DNA of 64,000 nucleotides from an endosymbiont of Bathymodiolus septemdierum str. Myojin knoll. Lineage in GTDB: Bacteria > Pseudomonadota > Gammaproteobacteria > PS1 > Pseudothioglobaceae. Position numbers and translations under genes: made by a program. Under the pieces are notes generated by a model. It saw nothing but the letters and a program-made list of their open reading frames with translations. It had not been told where the DNA came from and did not search any database. Location: assembly GCF_001547755.1 (NCBI RefSeq), contig NZ_AP013042.1:62001-126000 (forward strand). Direction: 5' to 3'. Shown here in pieces: positions 8,701 to 16,204 of the stretch (positions within the stretch are counted from its first letter, which is position 1; each line of letters starts with the position of its first letter).

Positions 8701-9121
8701 GACTTCTGATATCACCAATGCAAGCACAACGCTATTTATTACTAGTGCTAGTGATTGGGTAAATGTAGATTCATTAGGTGCATCGCGCACTGCCGCTTGG
8801 GCAGATGGCGGAGTCAATGACATTTGTCCAGCAGGCTTTAGTGTGCCAACTGATGCTGAACTAGCCGCTGATACTACCGGTGCCACCACCACGGATATTA
8901 TCAACAGCGCCACAGCCTTCTCTAGCTTCTTGAAAATCCCACTTGCTGGCAACCGCTATCGGTCGGATGGCACGCTTTACAGTGTTGGCACTTTCGCCAC
9001 CTTGTGGAGTCGCTCTGCTGATGGGTCGTATGCTCGCCGTTTGGGCATCGATAGTGGCGATGCGTGCTTCGACAGCAATGATCGTGCCGACGGCTTTAGT
9101 GTTCGTTGTATTAAGGATTAA
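5795..9121 (+). CDS. Inverse-autotransporter (intimin/invasin-like) surface protein, DGR target with variable C-terminal domain
   Basis: About 1108 residues from the ATG at 5795; the frame is open further upstream but reads AT-rich leader. The order of parts is: a long signal peptide with its hydrophobic core near residues 31-47 (LLLFSALTLSLNVTA); an inverse-autotransporter beta-barrel at about 142-348, starting FGAGRTEIQLGGF and with the family's GYRKLLEAGQSIAGINLFTD stretch; Ig-like and Thr/Asp/Ala-rich passenger segments; two perfect 72-residue repeats; an SbsA-type Ig domain starting PPTLSSSTPADNAS; and a C-terminal FISUMP domain with LWLDRNLGA and DICPAGFSVPTDAEL. The FISUMP/C-type-lectin-like fold is a usual DGR substrate. 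In inverse autotransporters the C-terminus is exported to the cell exterior, so the variable face is predicted to point outward, suiting adhesion to host, phage or other cells. It heads the retroelement. Ligand unknown. Confidence 0.88.
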   Translation: MNTLLTNSTQTHSSIANIAGGHISNVLNKLKQLLLFSALTLSLNVTAVDKPQSFDKEAYLNLNQEYNWNNPQTYYKKDNQGLLILKQVGSTVRNTLGATNSDNANQFGSTLKNNLKNQAINQVVSGTEGYINNKANEYANQFGAGRTEIQLGGFNSEALNYNIKTIQPLSELNEDSQDLIFFQGQLTSGQNHSERRETLNLGIGYRKLLEAGQSIAGINLFTDYETQSAHKRASIGLEYQRTNFKANFNKYQSLSDKKVIGSFTEEVLDGYDVKLEGQIPYLPWAKIKGTRYVWDKTTNANSVDIKGTILGVEVQLSDAARFEFGTEKSNSADSNSYARLSMAIPFKDSKFTNFKIADKAFKNTNKMQLGEFAWVERSNKIRIEKVTNGGTIILGEYNAFTVGATCTITDSASVSTVATTGSDGSVTLPSLSIPAGLVTMSCTGGTYTDEATNAAGTVAATLRVATIYSGTGPLTILASPLSEIAYQLADAAGGIATDITAQNIAVATAFGIAGVDLAATIPTDISPTTGTVAGNDPAGKFAIALAAVSQIMENSATDGGQSPSAAKTKALITALVIDMGDGDIDGIDDGTGTMIDIAMAISNFDNGTGNNNPAADTGSSNAGTAATAVKDNLAILASDSVLADIGTDANTASTSDTTIAEFGSILPALTDFVNANLSAYQTYIDANPGSFASPATQAEVQAMITAVNAAVTAAAASDSVLADIGTDANTASTSDTTIAEFGSILPALTDFVNANLSAYQTYIDANPGSFASPATQAEVQAMITAVNTPPTLSSSTPADNASAVAVASNIVLTFSKPMIKGSSGDIVLRRLISGTDTIIETFAFNSAKVTIGTGATQNVVTINPTADLVFNGVYHITIASGALTDVSANAYTGITNATTLNFEVIAQSIDGYKTVRSPDTDKLWLDRNLGATQVATSSTDSASYGDLYQWGRKADGHEDRTKTSTSSTLTSDITNASTTLFITSASDWVNVDSLGASRTAAWADGGVNDICPAGFSVPTDAELAADTTGATTTDIINSATAFSSFLKIPLAGNRYRSDGTLYSVGTFATLWSRSADGSYARRLGIDSGDACFDSNDRADGFSVRCIKD
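7703..7918 (+). repeat. Perfect 216-bp repeat in the passenger, copy 1
   Basis: Identical to 7940-8155 at every base (72 codons, 237-bp period). Perfect identity points to a recent duplication and to a passenger that can change length by recombination. Confidence 0.93.
7940..8155 (+). repeat. Perfect 216-bp repeat in the passenger, copy 2
   Basis: Second copy of the unit at 7703-7918. It is separated from the first by a short Ala/Thr-rich linker (7919-7939). Confidence 0.93.
8943..9120 (+). repeat. DGR variable region (VR)
   Basis: The last 178 bp before the stop of the target gene. It aligns without gaps to the template repeat 11088-11265. There are 20 base differences, all at positions where the template has A (20 of 48 template adenines, 0 of 130 other bases). 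They change 16 of 18 Asn codons of the template to Tyr, Asp, Ser, Phe, Thr, Arg, Gly or Cys. The final 28 bp or so, starting CGGCTTTAGTGTTCG, are identical in both and would serve as the initiation-of-mutagenic-homology region. Confidence 0.96.
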
Positions 9122-9204
9122 GCGCAGCGTGCCACTTTGACAATTTGCACACTTTGACCCTTGACACAGACATCTCGCAGGGTGGCTGGGTGCTCTTGGC
9201 TTTG

Positions 9205-9228
9205 TGCGCCGTAGGCGCAAGTTTTTTT
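9205..9228 (+). terminator. Hairpin with T-run downstream of the VR
   Basis: TGCGCC (9205-9210), loop GTA and GGCGCA (9214-9219) are followed by a T-rich run. It looks like a rho-independent terminator for the target gene. It also lies about 85 bp after the VR, where DGRs often carry a hairpin that promotes retrohoming; either or both roles are possible. Confidence 0.65.
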
Positions 9229-9250
9229 AAAATTTTAAGGCACTAAAACT

Positions 9251-9425
9251 ATGGATAAAGATAGGGCGGGCGCCTTCATCTATTGCTAGTTTTGAGCTTC
9301 AACAAAAAGAAATTGTTAATGCTATTGCTGAATTTTCAATAGCACAAAGTACGCGCTTGGAGGCGTTAGAATTTTTGCTGAGCTTAAGAGAAAAAACTAG
9401 GTATTTTTATCAAGAAAATGAATGA
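9251..9425 (+). pseudogene. Small ORF upstream of the reverse transcriptase, frame-broken
   Basis: From the ATG at 9251 (MDKDRAG) the frame closes at a TAG within 13 codons. One base out of frame, a continuous reading follows: APSSIASFELQQKEIVNAIA, then a Leu/Glu-rich helix-like stretch ending YFYQENE. It stops at 9423-9425 and overlaps the reverse transcriptase ATG at 9418. The overlap and helical character suggest a real small accessory gene of about 57 residues with a one-base frameshift in the G/C run near 9263-9272. I do not recognise its family. Confidence 0.4.
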
Positions 9426-10619
9426 TAAATTTGACAATTTGGTCTATCAGTTGTATTTGGCTTATTACGATGCGCGTAAAAACAAACGCAATAGCCAAAT
9501 CAGTTAGCATTCGAGTTTGATTATGAATCAAAATTGATTGAATTAGCAACACAAATTAATAATCAAACTTACCAGCCTAAGTCATCCACTGTATTTATGG
9601 TTAACAAGCCTGTTAAGCGCGAAATATTCGCTGCTGATTTTGTTGACAGGGTGGTACATCATCTTATCTATCGGGCAATTTATGGCGATATTGAAAAGTG
9701 CTTTATTGAGGATAGTTATAGTTGCCGACAAAATAAAGGCAGTTTGTATGGTATTAAACGAGCCACTAAGTTTATTCGCCAAGCAACGGATAACTACCAA
9801 AAACAAGCTTTTATTTTAAAACTCGATATCCAAGGGTATTTTATGCACATCAGGCATGAGGTGATTTACCAGAAAGTTTTGCAAATTTTAGATAAAGACA
9901 AAACTTATAATGGATTGTCTTTTGAGTTGATTACTTACTTACTGTAAAAGACTATTTTTAATGAAGTAACACAAAATTGCATGCTTAAAGGCAGTAGAAA
10001 AGATTGGCATGGCTTACCTAAGGATAAGTCATTATTTGGCAATGAAAAAGGTGTAGGGTTGCCTATTGGCAATCTTACCTCGCAGATGTTTGGCAATTTG
10101 TATTTGAATGATTTAGATCGTTTTATTAAGCAAGATTTGGGGATTAAATATTATGGTCGTTATGTAGATGATATGTTGTTTGTGCATGAAGACAAGGCGT
10201 ATCTAAAGGCTATTATTAGTAAAATCCAGGCGCAGATTAAACCAATAGGTTTAAAACTACATCCCAAAAAAATCTATTTACAGCCCTATCAGCATGGGGT
10301 TTTATTTCTAGGGCAATATATCAAACCTTATCGTAATTATGTGAGTAATAGAGTGAAAGCTAGTTTCTACCAAACACTAAGAAAAGTGAATGAATTACTG
10401 GTTGAAAGTGAGAGGATTGAGTGGGTAATCATAAAGAGCATTCAATCCAAACTAAATGCTTATTTGGGTATCTTAAAACACGCCAGTAGTTATCAGCTCA
10501 TTAAAAAAGCCACAGCTATTTTGATTAAGCGATTTTATTGTTTCTTTGCCTTTGCAAAAAACTACACTAAGGTGACGATTAATAAAGGATTCTGGCAATG
10601 GCATTATTTAGCGAATTAA
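9418..10619 (+). pseudogene. DGR-type reverse transcriptase with a frameshift and an in-frame stop
   Basis: Reads as a DGR reverse transcriptase of about 400 residues if two lesions are ignored. The N-terminus starts at 9418 (MNDKFDNLVYQLYLAYYDAR). A one-base loss in the A-run near 9497-9500 moves the reading frame, which continues QLAFEFDYESKLIELATQ. An in-frame TAA at 9945-9947 then interrupts between ELITYLL and KTIFNEVTQNC, and the same frame runs on to 10619. Motifs present are KREIFAADFVDRVVHH, the LKLDIQGYFMHI segment with a catalytic Asp, the DGR-typical LPIGNLTSQMFGNLYLNDLD, the catalytic YVDD in YYGRYVDDMLF, and FLGQYIKPYR. The intact motifs point to recent damage, a sequencing error at the A-run, or recoding. 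The end overlaps avd by 22 bp. Confidence 0.88.
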
Positions 10620-10957
10620 GTGTTTATAAAATAGGCTATGATTTTTTACTGGAGATTTATAATCGCACAAAAAAATTCCCAAGAGAATACAAATTTAGCC
10701 TAGGTGAAAAAATGAAGCAGGCTAGTTTGGATTTGTTGATTGATGTGTATAAAGCCAATAAAAGTAGAAAAGAAACCAGAATTATCCATATTGAAAATGC
10801 TAGACAAAGCGTGGAAGTGCTAAGATTATTTTTGCGAATTAGTAAGGATCTGCAACTATTAAGCACTAAAGGCTTTGCCTCTTTAAACATAATGATACAA
10901 GATTTATCCAAACAACTAACAGCATGGCAAAAGTACATGACCAGAGTTGGTAAATAG
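10598..10957 (+). CDS. avd: DGR accessory variability determinant (Avd-like four-helix protein)
   Basis: 119-residue basic, all-helical protein of the four-helix-bundle (S23-like) family. In DGRs, Avd forms a pentameric ring that binds the reverse transcriptase and template RNA and is needed for mutagenic retrohoming. The start KIGYDFLLEIYNRTKKFPRE followed by an EKMKQASLDLLIDVYKAN helix is typical, and many Lys/Arg residues are present. The gene is intact and overlaps the end of the reverse transcriptase by 22 bp, so it depends on translation through the damaged RT or on its own initiation. The template repeat follows within 130 bp. Confidence 0.85.
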   Translation: MALFSELSVYKIGYDFLLEIYNRTKKFPREYKFSLGEKMKQASLDLLIDVYKANKSRKETRIIHIENARQSVEVLRLFLRISKDLQLLSTKGFASLNIMIQDLSKQLTAWQKYMTRVGK

Positions 10958-11087
10958 CGAGTGCTTTTATCAAGTGTGTCTGTCTTTATCCTAACAAACC
11001 CTTGTTTTTAAACAACAGGACAATAGTCAACCTTTATGAGAGAAAAAAACTTATAAAATTAAAAGTGTTTGTTTTTAAAGTTGCCAG

Positions 11088-11265
11088 TTGCTGGCAACCG
11101 CAATCGGTCGAATGGCACGCTTAACAATGTTGGCACTAACGCCAACTTGTGGAGTCGCTCTGCTAATGGGTCGAATGCTCGCAATTTGAACATCAATAGT
11201 GGCAATGCGAACTTCAACAGCAATAATCGTGCCAACGGCTTTAGTGTTCGTTGTATTAAGGATTA
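11088..11265 (+). repeat. DGR template repeat (TR)
   Basis: 178 bp donor copy for the VR, in the same orientation and downstream of avd. It has 48 adenines, concentrated in 18 AAY codons, so mutagenesis at A can give many residues but never a stop. Similarity to the target also extends weakly 5' (TTGCCA against ATCCCA), but with non-A differences, so the mutagenic tract is taken to begin at 11088. The open frame over it (11069-11266) has no start signal and is best read as non-coding template RNA. Confidence 0.95.
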
Positions 11266-11303
11266 GGGCTTTTGTGATGCTGGTTTGAATTAGGGTGTAA
11301 GGA

Positions 11304-11345
11304 AATATCGTCCATTAATACAGCGATTTTCATACATATATTATA
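11304..11345. repeat. Direct repeat flanking the DGR cassette, right copy
   Basis: Second copy of the gshB start region (41 of 42 bp identical to 5641-5682). It would encode MKIAVLMDDI on the minus strand before losing similarity. It lies 80 bp before tRNA-fMet, suggesting that gshB once adjoined this tRNA and that the cassette entered between them. Confidence 0.88.
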
Positions 11346-11425
11346 CAATTTTTTAATAAAATCAGTGAATTAAAGTAATTTAATTAGACAATAGCAATAT
11401 AATGGCGTAAAATTGCCGCTTTTAG

Positions 11426-11502
<77 letters not shown>

Positions 11503-11511
11503 AATTTTTAG

Positions 11512-11534
11512 ACCCCCTTTTTTAGGGGGTTTTG
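11512..11534 (+). terminator. Rho-independent terminator after tRNA-fMet
   Basis: ACCCCC, loop TTTTTTA, GGGGGT, then a T-rich tail. It probably only partly separates the tRNA from the rimP operon, as in other proteobacteria. Confidence 0.8.
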
Positions 11535-11551
11535 TTTATCTAAGAGAAAAT

Positions 11552-12013
11552 ATGGCAAAGATTACAGACAAAATTGAAGTATTAATTAAACCTGTGATTG
11601 AGGATATGGGCTATGAGTTGGTGGGAATTGAATATATTTCCAGTGGTAAGCATAGTATTTTGAGGGTTTACATTGATACAGAACAAGGTATTGGGATTAA
11701 AGATTGTGAGCTGATATCGCGTCAATTAAGCAGTATTTTTGATGTGGAAGACCCGATTACGATGCCTTATAATCTGGAAGTTTCATCACCAGGTGTTGAA
11801 AGGCCGTTGTTTAATATTGGGCATTATCAACGATTTTTAGGTAGTGATATTTCGTTGAGATTACTAAGACCAATAAATGGTCAAAGAAAATTTAAGGGTG
11901 CTATTGGCAGTGTAAGTGAGAAAAATCATAGTATTGAGTTAATGACAGAATTGGGGTCCGTTGAGTTGGATATTGATTTAATTGAGAAAGCGAATTTAAT
12001 TGCGCATTTTTAG
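11552..12013 (+). CDS. rimP: Ribosome maturation factor RimP
   Basis: 153 residues, full length for RimP, which binds the small ribosomal subunit and promotes 30S maturation. Family marks are GYELVGIEY, the LRVYIDTEQGIGIKDCELISRQ stretch in shortened form, and EVSSPGVERPLF. It stands between tRNA-fMet and nusA, the standard gammaproteobacterial order. Confidence 0.95.
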   Translation: MAKITDKIEVLIKPVIEDMGYELVGIEYISSGKHSILRVYIDTEQGIGIKDCELISRQLSSIFDVEDPITMPYNLEVSSPGVERPLFNIGHYQRFLGSDISLRLLRPINGQRKFKGAIGSVSEKNHSIELMTELGSVELDIDLIEKANLIAHF

Positions 12014-12022
12014 GAGAATAAA

Positions 12023-13498
12023 GTGGAAAGTAAAGAATTATTTTTAATGGTTGAGGCAATTTCTAATGAGAAGAACATCACACAAAATGATGTTTTTGAA
12101 GCGCTGGAAGAGGCAATGGCAGTAGCAACCAAGAAGCGTCACGGAATTGATGCCTGTGTTAAAATTGATAGAAAAACTGGCGATTTTTCTACTTTTAGAC
12201 AGTGGATGGTGATTGTTGATGGCGATAATTTTGTTGACGATGATGGCACGGAGTTTGACGAGGCTTTGCACATTCACGAAGCCGATGCTAAGGGTGTTGT
12301 AGTTGACGATTTTGTGCGTGAACCGATAGAGACCGAAGCGTTTGGTCGTGTTGCTGCGCAAATTGTCAAGCAAGTGATTATTCAAAAGGTGCGTGAAGCG
12401 GAAAGAGAAGTAATTGTCGCAGACTACACGCAACGAGTGGGCGAGGTGATTATGGTTACTGTAAAGCGTATTGACCGTGGTAATGCTTATGTAGATATGG
12501 GTGGTGTCGATGGAATGATTTCTAAGTTTGACCTAATTCAAAATGAATCTATTCGTAAAAATGACCGTTTGCGTGCCTATATTAAAGAAGTGAAATCAAG
12601 CCCCCGTGGTGCACAAATTTTCCTGAGCCGTACTGTTCCTGAAATGATTATTGAATTATTTGAGATGGAAATGCCAGAGATTTCTGAAGGCGTGATTGAG
12701 ATTATGGGTGCGAGTCGTGACCCAGGTTTGCGCTCGAAATTGGCAGTAAGAACTAAAGATAAACGATTAGATCCAATCGGTTCTTGTATCGGTATGCGTG
12801 GTGCGCGTGTCCAGGCAGTTTCTAACGAACTCAATGGTGAGCGCGTTGATGTGATTTTATGGGATGAAGACCCAGCGCAATATGCAATTAACGCAATGGC
12901 ACCGGCAGAAGTGAGCACGATTATCATCGATGAAGATAAAAACACAATGGACATTGCGGTTGAAGAGGATCAGTTGGCGTTGGCAATTGGTCGTGGTGGA
13001 CAGAACATTAAATTGGCTTCTCGTTTGACGGGTTGGAAATTAAATGTTATGTCAGTTAGTGATTCGGAAGATAAGCAAGCAGAAGAAAACCAAAGAATTA
13101 GTGATAAATTGGCCGAGCAATTGGGTATCGATTCAGAAGTGTCAGCAGTCTTAATTGACGAAGGTTTTGGCACCGTTGATGATGTTGCAGATGCAGAAGT
13201 GGCAAGTTTGGAAGCAATTGAAGAATTTGATGCGAAAATGGTAGAAGAAATGCAATCTCGTGCTGCTGATGCGCAGTTAGTACAAGCGTTTGGCGATGCA
13301 GATTCTTTTGAAGTATTATCAACAGTTGAAGGTGTTGATGAAGATTTGGCACAGGCATTAATTAAGGCTGAAATTACAACAGTTGACGATTTGGCAGAGT
13401 TATCTATCGATGAATTATTAGACATTAGAAGTATTGATAAAGAGTTAGCATCATCGGTTATTATGACCGCAAGAGAAAATGAAGGATGGTTTAAATAA
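12023..13498 (+). CDS. nusA: Transcription termination/antitermination protein NusA
   Basis: 491 residues from a GTG start with AGGAG just upstream (E. coli has 495). The order is: N-terminal RNA-polymerase-binding domain (about 1-125), S1 domain (about 135-200, VKRIDRGNAYVDMGG), two KH domains (GSCIGMRGARVQAVSNEL and LAIGRGGQNIKLASRLTGW), and two acidic helix-hairpin-helix repeats at the C-terminus. It controls pausing, termination and antitermination, and follows rimP by 9 bp in the same operon. Confidence 0.96.
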   Translation: MESKELFLMVEAISNEKNITQNDVFEALEEAMAVATKKRHGIDACVKIDRKTGDFSTFRQWMVIVDGDNFVDDDGTEFDEALHIHEADAKGVVVDDFVREPIETEAFGRVAAQIVKQVIIQKVREAEREVIVADYTQRVGEVIMVTVKRIDRGNAYVDMGGVDGMISKFDLIQNESIRKNDRLRAYIKEVKSSPRGAQIFLSRTVPEMIIELFEMEMPEISEGVIEIMGASRDPGLRSKLAVRTKDKRLDPIGSCIGMRGARVQAVSNELNGERVDVILWDEDPAQYAINAMAPAEVSTIIIDEDKNTMDIAVEEDQLALAIGRGGQNIKLASRLTGWKLNVMSVSDSEDKQAEENQRISDKLAEQLGIDSEVSAVLIDEGFGTVDDVADAEVASLEAIEEFDAKMVEEMQSRAADAQLVQAFGDADSFEVLSTVEGVDEDLAQALIKAEITTVDDLAELSIDELLDIRSIDKELASSVIMTARENEGWFK

Positions 13499-13534
13499 TC
13501 CATTTTTGATCAATAAAAAACACAGGTAAGCGCT

Positions 13535-15850
13535 ATGGCACATACAGTTAAATCACTTTCTAAATTACTAAAAAAGTCGGAAGACGAAATTATTGCAAAT
13601 CTAGCGGATGCTGGTATTGCAGGGAAAACGACCGATTCTGAGGTTTCAGCAAGCGAACTAAAAATTTTAATGAGTAGTAAAAAGCGTTCCAAGCTTACTG
13701 CACCAGTTGTTAATAAAGACGCCGAAGAAGAAGCAACAAAAGCAAAAGCAGCATTAGAAGCGGGGCGTAACGAAGATGATAAGTTAGCAGAGCAAGATGC
13801 GAAGCGTAAAGAAATGATGCAAAAGCAGAAATTAGAAGCGGAAGCTTTGAAAAAGCAACAGGCGGAAGCCAAACAAGAAGCAGAAAAGCCTAAAGTAACA
13901 CCGAAAGAAGAGAAAGAAGAGGCTAAAAAGCCAAAACGCTTACGCAATGCTAGCACAGCAGGTGCGGGAAATGGACGCACGCAACTGCATGTGGCTAAAA
14001 AGACCAACAGAAAACTTAAGAAAAAAGACAGAACCCGTCTTAGTCAAAAAATCCAACAAGAACAAGCGCAACACGGTTTCCAAAAGCCGATTGAAAAAGT
14101 CACTCACGAAGTGGCAGTACCTGAGAACATAAAAGTAGTTGATTTGGCACAAAAAATGAAAACCAAAGCCGGAGAAGTGCTAAAGGTCTTGATGGGTATG
14201 GGTGTAATGGTAACGCTGAATGATGTAATTGACCAAGATACCGCACTTTTAGTGGTCGAAGAAATGGGGCATAAGGGCGTTGCCAGTAAAGAGGCAACGA
14301 TTGAAGATGTGGCAATTGAAAGGTCAAAAGCGACAGGAGAAGAGACCATTAGGCCGCCAGTAGTAACGATTATGGGTCATGTTGACCATGGTAAAACTTC
14401 GCTTTTAGATTATATTCGTAAAGCGAAAGTTGCCGACGGAGAAGCGGGTGGAATCACCCAACATATCGGCGCTTATCAAGTAGAATCAAATGGCAACACT
14501 ATCACTTTTGTTGATACACCAGGACACGCGGCATTCTCAAAAATGCGTTCTCGTGGTGCTAGCACAACAGATGTTATTATTCTTGTGGTGGCAGCTGATG
14601 ACGGCGTAATGCCACAGACGATTGAGTCTATCGAACATGCAAAAAAAGCAGGTGTTCCGATTATTGTAGCGGCAAATAAGATTGATAAAGAAGGTGCCAA
14701 TCTTGATAAGGTAAAGCAGGAGCTTTCTGCGCACGATGTGATTTCAGAAGAATGGGGCGGTGATGTGATAATTGTTGGCGTATCGGCAAAAACAGGCGAG
14801 GGTGTCGATGCATTATTGGATGCGATTATTTTAACTGCTGAAGTGGCAGAATTCTCAGCCGCTACCAAAGGTCCAGCGCAAGGCGTAGTATTAGAAGCGC
14901 GCCTTGAAAAAGGTCGTGGTAAAGTTACAACGATTCTTGTACAGTCGGGTTCTTTGAAGAAAGGCGACATTATGATTGCTGGTTTGGAATATGGTAAAGT
15001 TAAGCAAATCATTAATGATCAAGGCAAGGTTTTGAAAGAAGCGGGCCCATCAATGCCAGTTGAAGTATTGGGTTTATCGGGTGTACCAGATGCAGGTGAT
15101 GAAGTTTTGGTGGTAGAGACCGAACGAAAAGCGCGTGAAGTGGCTGATTTCAGAAAAGCCCGTAATCGCGAGGCTGAGTTACAAAGACAGCAAGCATCTA
15201 AGATGGAAAACTTTTTGCAGAAAATGGAAGAAGGCGATGTTTCTACTGTTAATGTCCTGCTTAAATCAGATGTGAGAGGTTCGGCACAGGCATTGGTTGA
15301 GGCGCTTGAGGCGTTGTCAACCGATGAAGTGCGCGTTAAAGTGGTTTCAAGTGGCGTGGGCGGCATTAATAATACTGATATTAATTTGGCAGCCACTTCT
15401 GGTGCTTTAGTGCTCGGTTTTAATGTGCGTGCTGATGTAGTAGCACGAAAAACTGCCGATAACGAAGGTGTGCGTATTGAATATTATTCAATTATCTATA
15501 ATTTAATTGACGATGTTAAGGCAATCATGAGTGGTTTGTTAAGCCCTGAATTGAGTGAAAATATCATTGGTATTGCCAATGTGAAAGAAGTGTTTAGGTC
15601 GCAAAAACTCGGCGATATCGCAGGTTGTATGGTTGAAGAAGGCACGGTTAGAAAAGATTCGCCAATTCGCGTCTTGCGTGACAATGTCGTTGTGTTTGAA
15701 GGCGAGCTAGAGTCTCTAAGACGCTTTAAAGACGATGTTAAAGAAGTTAAATCAGGTACAGAATGTGGTATTGGCGTTGCCGGTTACGATGTGGAAGCAG
15801 GCGATCAGATTGAAGTTTTTGAACGCGTTGAAAAAGCCCGTACGCTGTAA
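13535..15850 (+). CDS. infB: Translation initiation factor IF-2
   Basis: GTPase that places fMet-tRNA on the ribosome. 771 residues, shorter than E. coli (890) because of a compact Lys/Glu/Ala-rich linker (about 65-180) after the N-terminal IF2-N segment. The G domain has [11 protein letters not shown] near residue 279, [12 protein letters not shown] and a SAKTGEG-like loop; the C-terminal IF2 domains follow. Its place after nusA matches the conserved operon. Confidence 0.97.
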   Translation: MAHTVKSLSKLLKKSEDEIIANLADAGIAGKTTDSEVSASELKILMSSKKRSKLTAPVVNKDAEEEATKAKAALEAGRNEDDKLAEQDAKRKEMMQKQKLEAEALKKQQAEAKQEAEKPKVTPKEEKEEAKKPKRLRNASTAGAGNGRTQLHVAKKTNRKLKKKDRTRLSQKIQQEQAQHGFQKPIEKVTHEVAVPENIKVVDLAQKMKTKAGEVLKVLMGMGVMVTLNDVIDQDTALLVVEEMGHKGVASKEATIEDVAIERSKATGEETIRPPVVTIMGHVDHGKTSLLDYIRKAKVADGEAGGITQHIGAYQVESNGNTITFVDTPGHAAFSKMRSRGASTTDVIILVVAADDGVMPQTIESIEHAKKAGVPIIVAANKIDKEGANLDKVKQELSAHDVISEEWGGDVIIVGVSAKTGEGVDALLDAIILTAEVAEFSAATKGPAQGVVLEARLEKGRGKVTTILVQSGSLKKGDIMIAGLEYGKVKQIINDQGKVLKEAGPSMPVEVLGLSGVPDAGDEVLVVETERKAREVADFRKARNREAELQRQQASKMENFLQKMEEGDVSTVNVLLKSDVRGSAQALVEALEALSTDEVRVKVVSSGVGGINNTDINLAATSGALVLGFNVRADVVARKTADNEGVRIEYYSIIYNLIDDVKAIMSGLLSPELSENIIGIANVKEVFRSQKLGDIAGCMVEEGTVRKDSPIRVLRDNVVVFEGELESLRRFKDDVKEVKSGTECGIGVAGYDVEAGDQIEVFERVEKARTL

Positions 15851-15856
15851 TTATTA

Positions 15857-16195
15857 ATGGCAGAGCAAGCGTCTTATAGGGTTGAAAGGGTGAACGAACT
15901 GATTCGTCGAGAATTGGTAATATTGTTGAAAAAAGAAACCAAAGACCCAAGATTGCAAGTTGTCAGTATTACCGATGCGATTGTTAGTCGTGATTTGAGC
16001 TCTGCCAAAGTTTTCTATACCGTGCCAGAAGAGCAAAAAAACATTGTTGCCCCCCTACTTTACAAAGCCAGCGGTTTTTTTCGCTCTCGTCTGTCTAACA
16101 TTTTAGATTTACGCCACACGCCAGCCCTAAAATTTATCTACGATTCAGCCCCAAATACAGGCGCTAGAATTGACGAATTACTCGCAAAACTTTAA
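15857..16195 (+). CDS. rbfA: Ribosome-binding factor A
   Basis: 112-residue KH-like cold-shock/16S maturation factor. YRVERVNELIRRELVILLKK at the start and SRDLSSAKVFYTV are typical, as is LDLRHTPALKFIYD near the end. It starts 6 bp after infB. Confidence 0.94.
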   Translation: MAEQASYRVERVNELIRRELVILLKKETKDPRLQVVSITDAIVSRDLSSAKVFYTVPEEQKNIVAPLLYKASGFFRSRLSNILDLRHTPALKFIYDSAPNTGARIDELLAKL

Positions 16196-16204
16196 TTCAG
16201 TCTT

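Noticed and set aside
9490-9510. Programmed -1 frameshift in the reverse transcriptase
   Set aside because: No classic heptanucleotide slippery site or downstream structure is evident, and the gene also has an in-frame stop 440 bp later; mutation or sequencing error is simpler.
11069-11266. Open frame over the template repeat that could encode a 65-residue Asn-rich protein
   Set aside because: It has no start signal, its sequence is explained fully as DGR template, and its coding look is inherited from the target gene.
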